From contig CADCXA010000024.1 of the NCBI GenBank assembly GCA_902806565.1, positions 434,001 to 498,000 on the forward strand: a stretch of 64,000 nt of DNA. Direction: 5' to 3'. The notes beneath the pieces are model-generated. The model made no database searches. It had not been told where the DNA came from and was given only the letters and a program-made list of their open reading frames with translations. Shown piece by piece: positions 60,188-64,000 of the stretch (the stretch's first letter is position 1; every line of letters starts with the position of its first letter). The position numbers were made by a program, and so were the translations under genes. This DNA is from Hypoxylon rubiginosum. Lineage: Eukaryota; Ascomycota; Sordariomycetes; Xylariales; Hypoxylaceae.

Positions 60188-60218
60188 GTGTAGAAGTGTA
60201 GAAGTGTAGAAGTTGTAG
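60188..60218 (+). repeat. GTGTAGAA octamer tandem repeat upstream of PEX5
   Basis: Three perfect GTGTAGAA units and a partial fourth. It begins with CACGTG at its left edge (60,186-60,191), about 305 bp from the PEX5 ATG. Function unknown. Confidence 0.7.
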
Positions 60219-61101
60219 GCGGTATTACAAAGCCGTTTCCGTGGCAGTTAACGAGTGAGGTCACTAGTACCCAAAAGCTGCCTAAGGTGCCGAGGAACCC
60301 ACTAAGGACCTAGGTTGTAGGTGGTAGGCTGTTAAGGCGGGGGAAGCACGAGGCGATTTGATTTCTACCATTGATAACCGCCGAGGTCAACAGGTTTTGC
60401 CCCACCAAAAACTTCGTGGCAGCGTCGTTACCTTCCGTTTGACTGTAGAATGTATGTAGATATGGTCTGTGCACTGAAAACACGCCACTTATACCAGTCA
60501 TATACTTAGGAATATCGAATGCAAATAAATTTATCCTCAATAGATATATATATCCGATGTGTATGGAATAAATAGGGGTTATAACCGTTAGGTACATAAG
60601 GGAGTGAAATGAAGTACTTTGATAGCTGAGCTTGGCCAGGAACTGGAATGAGAAACTAGGAGTTAAAAAGGCAGGTTCAATATTAATACCGATATGTTCT
60701 AAGACACATCTAAGCCTATAGCTTAGATCCCCCTTTTCTTCTTCTTTCTCAGATATATTTAGCTCTAGTCAGGCTTTTCATCTGTCATCTTCAAGTTGTC
60801 GTAATAGTGGAAGGGGAGATATTTCAACATTGCTATGCCGCGCCTACGGCAATCATTCGTACCAGCCTCGAAGACCTTAGGCTCTTATACAAGTAAAATG
60901 TATTGTTACATACAATGGCTCGAGTCTTTCATCTATAGATAGACCTTCGCCAAGGACTGACTGATTGTTCATCCTCCTGAGTCTCAATCCACCATCGTCA
61001 CCGGCCCGTGTCACGTATTCGTATTGCAACGCTTTGACTATGCTGATGCTGCAGCAGCCACCACGCTCCATCTCGAGACATCATCCACAGCCCGCTACCA
61101 T

Positions 61102-62090
61102 TTATTCGTCTTCCCTCGGCGTTCCCTTCGGCGCCCCCCTCTTGTTTTCTACCCTGTTCTCGGCGTAGTCGATACGCAGCTTACGGCCTCCGAGCTCGAG
61201 GGACTCAAGCGTATCCCTGCCCTTCACCGCGCTCTCGACGTCGGTGAAGTCGGCGTGGGCGAAGCCGCGCGGCCAGCCCGTGTTGCGGTCCACGGCGACG
61301 CGGACGTCCACGACGTTGTCCAGCTCCCGGAAGATCTTGTTCAGGTCCGCGTCCGACGTCTCGTACGGGATGTTGCCGATGTACAGAGACTTGGTCGGCT
61401 CCAGCGGCGTCGTGCGCCGCGGCTGTTGGCGCAGCGCCTCCTTCTTGAAGTCCACCGTGATGCGACGGCCGTGCCAGAACGACTGGTTCGCTTCCTGAAC
61501 GGCACGCTCCGCGGCCTCGGGCGTATCGAAGGTGATGAAACCGAATCTAACAATTTGTGAGTCAAAATGGTCACATGCACGGGCTCTCCCAACTAGGACA
61601 TTATGCTAGACAGCCCGGATGTAGGGTTCAAATAAGCCAATGGCTTTACATACCCTCTGCTCAGTCCTCTACCATCCCGCCCGATCTTGTGGTCCAGGAT
61701 TTCTCCGTACTTGGTGAAGGCGTCTCGAAGGTGCGTCTCGTTAACGTCGAAGGTCATGTTGCTAACATAGATCTGGGTCTTGGGTTTCTGCAACGAAGAT
61801 CCGGTGGTAGAGGTGGATTTGATAGCCTCCTCTACGGCCTCCTTCTCCTCCTCGGCAACTCGCATGGTCTGGGAAAAGTAACGTGCCAGGGGCAGCATTG
61901 TAGCCGGTCGCGCGTTAGCCTTGCTGATCTGCATGGCGAAGGAGGCGACCTGCTGTCGAGGGACAGCGACGGCGACGGAAGAGCATGCCGCTCTAGCAGC
62001 TGCACGACGAATTGAATGCCTATTGAATGCCCATTATTAGTTCCCGACCCTCTCATTTCGCATTGAAATGAGCGCGTTGAAAACTTACAT
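61102..62090 (-). CDS. Mitochondrial-type protein with two RRM domains; start codon split by an intron
   Basis: Three exons: AT of the start codon at 62,090-62,089, then 62019-61654 and 61546-61102, total 270 residues. The donor GTAAGT follows AT directly and the acceptor TAG is followed by G CAT TCA, so ATG forms only after splicing of the 69-bp intron. The resulting N-terminus MHSIRRAAARAACSSVAVAV is an Arg/Ala-rich matrix-targeting type. Without it, translation could begin at an ATG at 61,934 (MQISKANARPATM). RRM1 is about 82-155 (RNP2 IYVSNM, RNP1 RGFGFITF, the latter completed by the second splice) and RRM2 about 167-240 (RNP2 LYIGNI, RNP1-like RGFAHADF). The protein probably binds organellar RNA; its specific role is unknown. 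Confidence 0.8.
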
Positions 62091-63513
62091 TATGCTGAGA
62101 TGTATTCTATAGAGAGATATAAAGGATATCGCTGGACAGACGTGGTTGCAAGGTGTAAAACTAGCAACTTGAATTTTTCAATGCGTTGTAATTGAATTGA
62201 ACTAAATGAGTTTGGTTTGGAAGGTTTAACAACAAATTTTTTTTTGCTTCCTGAGCTGAGCTAGTCCCGAAAGGTACGTACCTCTCTCCTTATCGGGGAT
62301 AAGGGAAAGCCGCACGGTCATATTTCTTATCATAATCGACAATCGACAATCGTCTACCATCTTGAAGATGCATATGAAGATTCATAGATTCCTACATGTA
62401 GGTACATGTATGTAGAAGGTAGGGGCAGGTATAATATAGCCCATTGATATTGTTTTCTTTAGTTATTTGTTATACACAGTTGTTTGTATGTCACCTTTGC
62501 TTCTCTTCCTCATCCAATGATTGACATATAGACCGCTTACAACAAACAGTAAGCCCTAATATCACAAGAGTTTAGGTGAGATAGTTAGATTATCACATAA
62601 ATCTTCACATAATTTTCTTAGCCAAAGATTCGGAAGCATGCTTGTACAAAGGATAATGCATGATTCTCTGTGTCATGGAAGGTCTCATGTTATCACGGAC
62701 CCCTAACTCTTCGCTCCGGAGCTGTTTCTATTCACGCTCAACAGTTCTTACGTGAGTAATCGAAGCTCAAAGGCTCAAATGCTCAAAAGACTGTCGCAAT
62801 AGTTCCACTCCCAAACCGAATCCCCCTTTTCCCTTCCCATTTCCGCTATCCACCCCCTTCATCCCAGACATATCCTCGTTGGTATCACCGCCCCTAAATT
62901 TCTAGCAGACCAAACCCGCAGCAATAGTGTAGTCGAATACAACGTGGAGGCTATATAATATATACATTCCAACAGGCCCAACGTTTGGGGCCAAAGTACG
63001 AACGAGGATGGTGCGCTAAGACTGAATCTCATAGAAGAGTCCGCCAGATGTCGAAATCGTGCGCCTAGGTAGCCACCCGTCCGCCACATTCCGAGTAGCG
63101 TACTCTTCCTTCTAACTAGGATCAGAGCCTAGTATATAGGGGCTTGGAAGTTGATTTAGCTAGATAACCACAGAAATAATAGTTAATAGCAATCGAACTT
63201 CCAATAACCATGAGTGGGCTAGATGGGGACCGGCAACCATCCGTCTCGTGGTTTCGCCAACGCTCGAGTAATGAATATTAGTCGGCACCCCTAGTCCGAC
63301 ATATTATTCTCCGTACTCATTCCGGGAGCGCCTTGAATTCCGTGCTGGTTGACAGGCACCTAGAAAGCGATCGAGGCCAACAGAAATCGTCGAGTCGCAC
63401 GGGGTATCTATAGAATTGCGCTGGAATTCTCTAGTTTTGATGGCTGCCGGTCCCCAGTATGACAATATTAAGAACAAAAGGAAGTGAGAGATTGTAAGTA
63501 GTTGTGATTTTAT
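62091..63513. other. Intergenic region between the RRM gene and the bHLH gene
   Basis: About 1.4 kb, including the 5' side of the RRM-protein gene and the 3' side of the bHLH gene. TACGTACCT and TGTAGGTACATG-type sites occur at 62,274-62,283 and 62,396-62,408, and CCTAGGTAG near 63,064-63,072. No gene or RNA recognised. Confidence 0.5.
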
Positions 63514-64000
63514 TTAGAACCGATCCGAACGAAATCCGTTGGTCCTTTGACCTTCATATTGGACTCCTGTCATAGATTCCGGTGCGCTTGGCAGGTTTCC
63601 ACTTAACGCTCGTAAAGGTGGTAGCTCTGGTCGCGCCGGTCTACCGTAGGGATCCGTTGCGTAGTGGTCTGAGGATGGTTGCGATGCTAGGGGCGCGTTC
63701 GGCGGCCCCGAACCTCCTGGCATGCCTGGTACATTTCCACGAAGCTGCGCATTCTCCATGCGCGCCCTATCTAACTCACGACGCAACATCTCCGCTTCTT
63801 GAATAGCGTTTTGGCAATGTCCCGAAAGGGACTTAATGGTGTCTGACTGTTTCTGGTGTTCGGCAATGGCTAAATAAAAATCAGCACTTGAAACTGATAC
63901 GTATTGGTACCGCGGCTTACCTTTCGTCAATATCTCCCATTTCGACGCCTTCGATCCTCTCTCCTGTGGCATAAGGTCGCGGAGTTGCTCAAACAATTCT
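63514..64000 (-). CDS. Basic helix-loop-helix transcription factor, 3' part only
   Basis: The gene runs off the right edge; its 5' part is missing. Visible exons are 64000-63921 and 63869-63514, joined by a 51-bp intron (GTAAGC...TATTTAG) in phase 1. The first segment reads LFEQLRDLMPQERGSKASKWEILTK or similar at the edge, which is the loop and second helix of a bHLH domain; the DNA-binding basic region must lie just beyond the window. After the intron, AIAEHQKQSDTIKSLSGHC continues helix 2 into a short coiled coil (AEMLRRELDRARMENAQLRG), then a Pro/Gly-rich tail to the stop. Subfamily (Ino-type, Esc1-type or other) cannot be fixed without the basic region. The ATG at 63,996 is probably an internal methionine. 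Confidence 0.75.
   Translation of the reverse strand, partial: ELFEQLRDLMPQERGSKASKWEILTKGKPRYQYVSVSSADFYLAIAEHQKQSDTIKSLSGHCQNAIQEAEMLRRELDRARMENAQLRGNVPGMPGGSGPPNAPLASQPSSDHYATDPYGRPARPELPPLRALSGNLPSAPESMTGVQYEGQRTNGFRSDRF

Larger units (their letters stand above)
59882..61101. other. Intergenic region upstream of PEX5
   Basis: About 1.2 kb. It holds the PEX5 promoter with the two tandem repeats annotated separately, a GGACCTAGG site near 60,307, and the 3' flank of the RRM-protein gene. No gene recognised. Confidence 0.55.

Overview
The window comes from a filamentous ascomycete, most likely a Sordariomycete. The evidence is short introns (about 50-115 bp) with GTANGT-type donors, Pezizomycotina-style proteins (an Inp2/vezatin protein, EMC6, Sec9 with an NPF motif, a Ser/Thr-rich GPI-anchored Kre9/KNH protein, PEX5, a three-KH protein), and a 20 kb block that looks like extreme repeat-induced point mutation (RIP). 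The species cannot be told from the sequence.

Layout. Bases 1 to about 20,020 are an extremely AT-rich, gene-free block in which CpA and TpG are rare and every frame is closed; it holds two decayed minisatellites and a 265-bp tract with a single non-A/T base. Composition changes abruptly near 20,020. From there to 24,792 base composition is ordinary but no intact gene is recognisable; a C2H2 zinc-finger relic lies at 21.5-21.7 kb. From 24.8 kb to the right edge the DNA is a normal euchromatic gene set: KH-domain RNA-binding protein (-), coiled-coil protein possibly of the CENP-K type (+), dUTPase (+), pyridoxal kinase (-), PCNA (-), Inp2/vezatin peroxisome protein (-), EMC6 (+), GTPBP1-type GTPase (-), SEC9 SNARE (+), SDHAF3 (+), DEAH helicase of the DHR2 type (+), Baeyer-Villiger-type flavin monooxygenase (-), HPM1-type histidine methyltransferase (+), GPI-anchored Ser-rich protein (+), PEX5 (-), a mitochondrial two-RRM protein (-), and the 3' end of a bHLH transcription factor (-) cut by the window edge. 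Exon structures were rebuilt by hand from splice signals, phase and family similarity.

Themes. This is mostly housekeeping content, not a biosynthetic or mobile cluster. Three cell-cycle genes (possible kinetochore subunit, dUTPase, PCNA) lie within about 6 kb, and the dUTPase and PCNA promoters both carry MluI cell-cycle boxes (ACGCGT); in the PCNA promoter two boxes form a 23-bp palindrome. Two genes serve peroxisomes (Inp2-like inheritance factor and PEX5). SDHAF3, pyridoxal kinase and the RRM protein relate to mitochondria or cofactors.

Most noteworthy observations: a start codon that appears to be split by an intron (RRM gene), an 11-nt microexon (pyridoxal kinase), loss of the Qc zero-layer glutamine in Sec9, the PCNA double-MCB palindrome, a recurrent intergenic TAGGTACCTA motif, a sharp GC step inside the DHR2 gene, and the very extreme AT block with a knife-edge border. 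No tRNA, rRNA, CRISPR or intact transposon was recognised. I do not see a clearly new multi-gene system.
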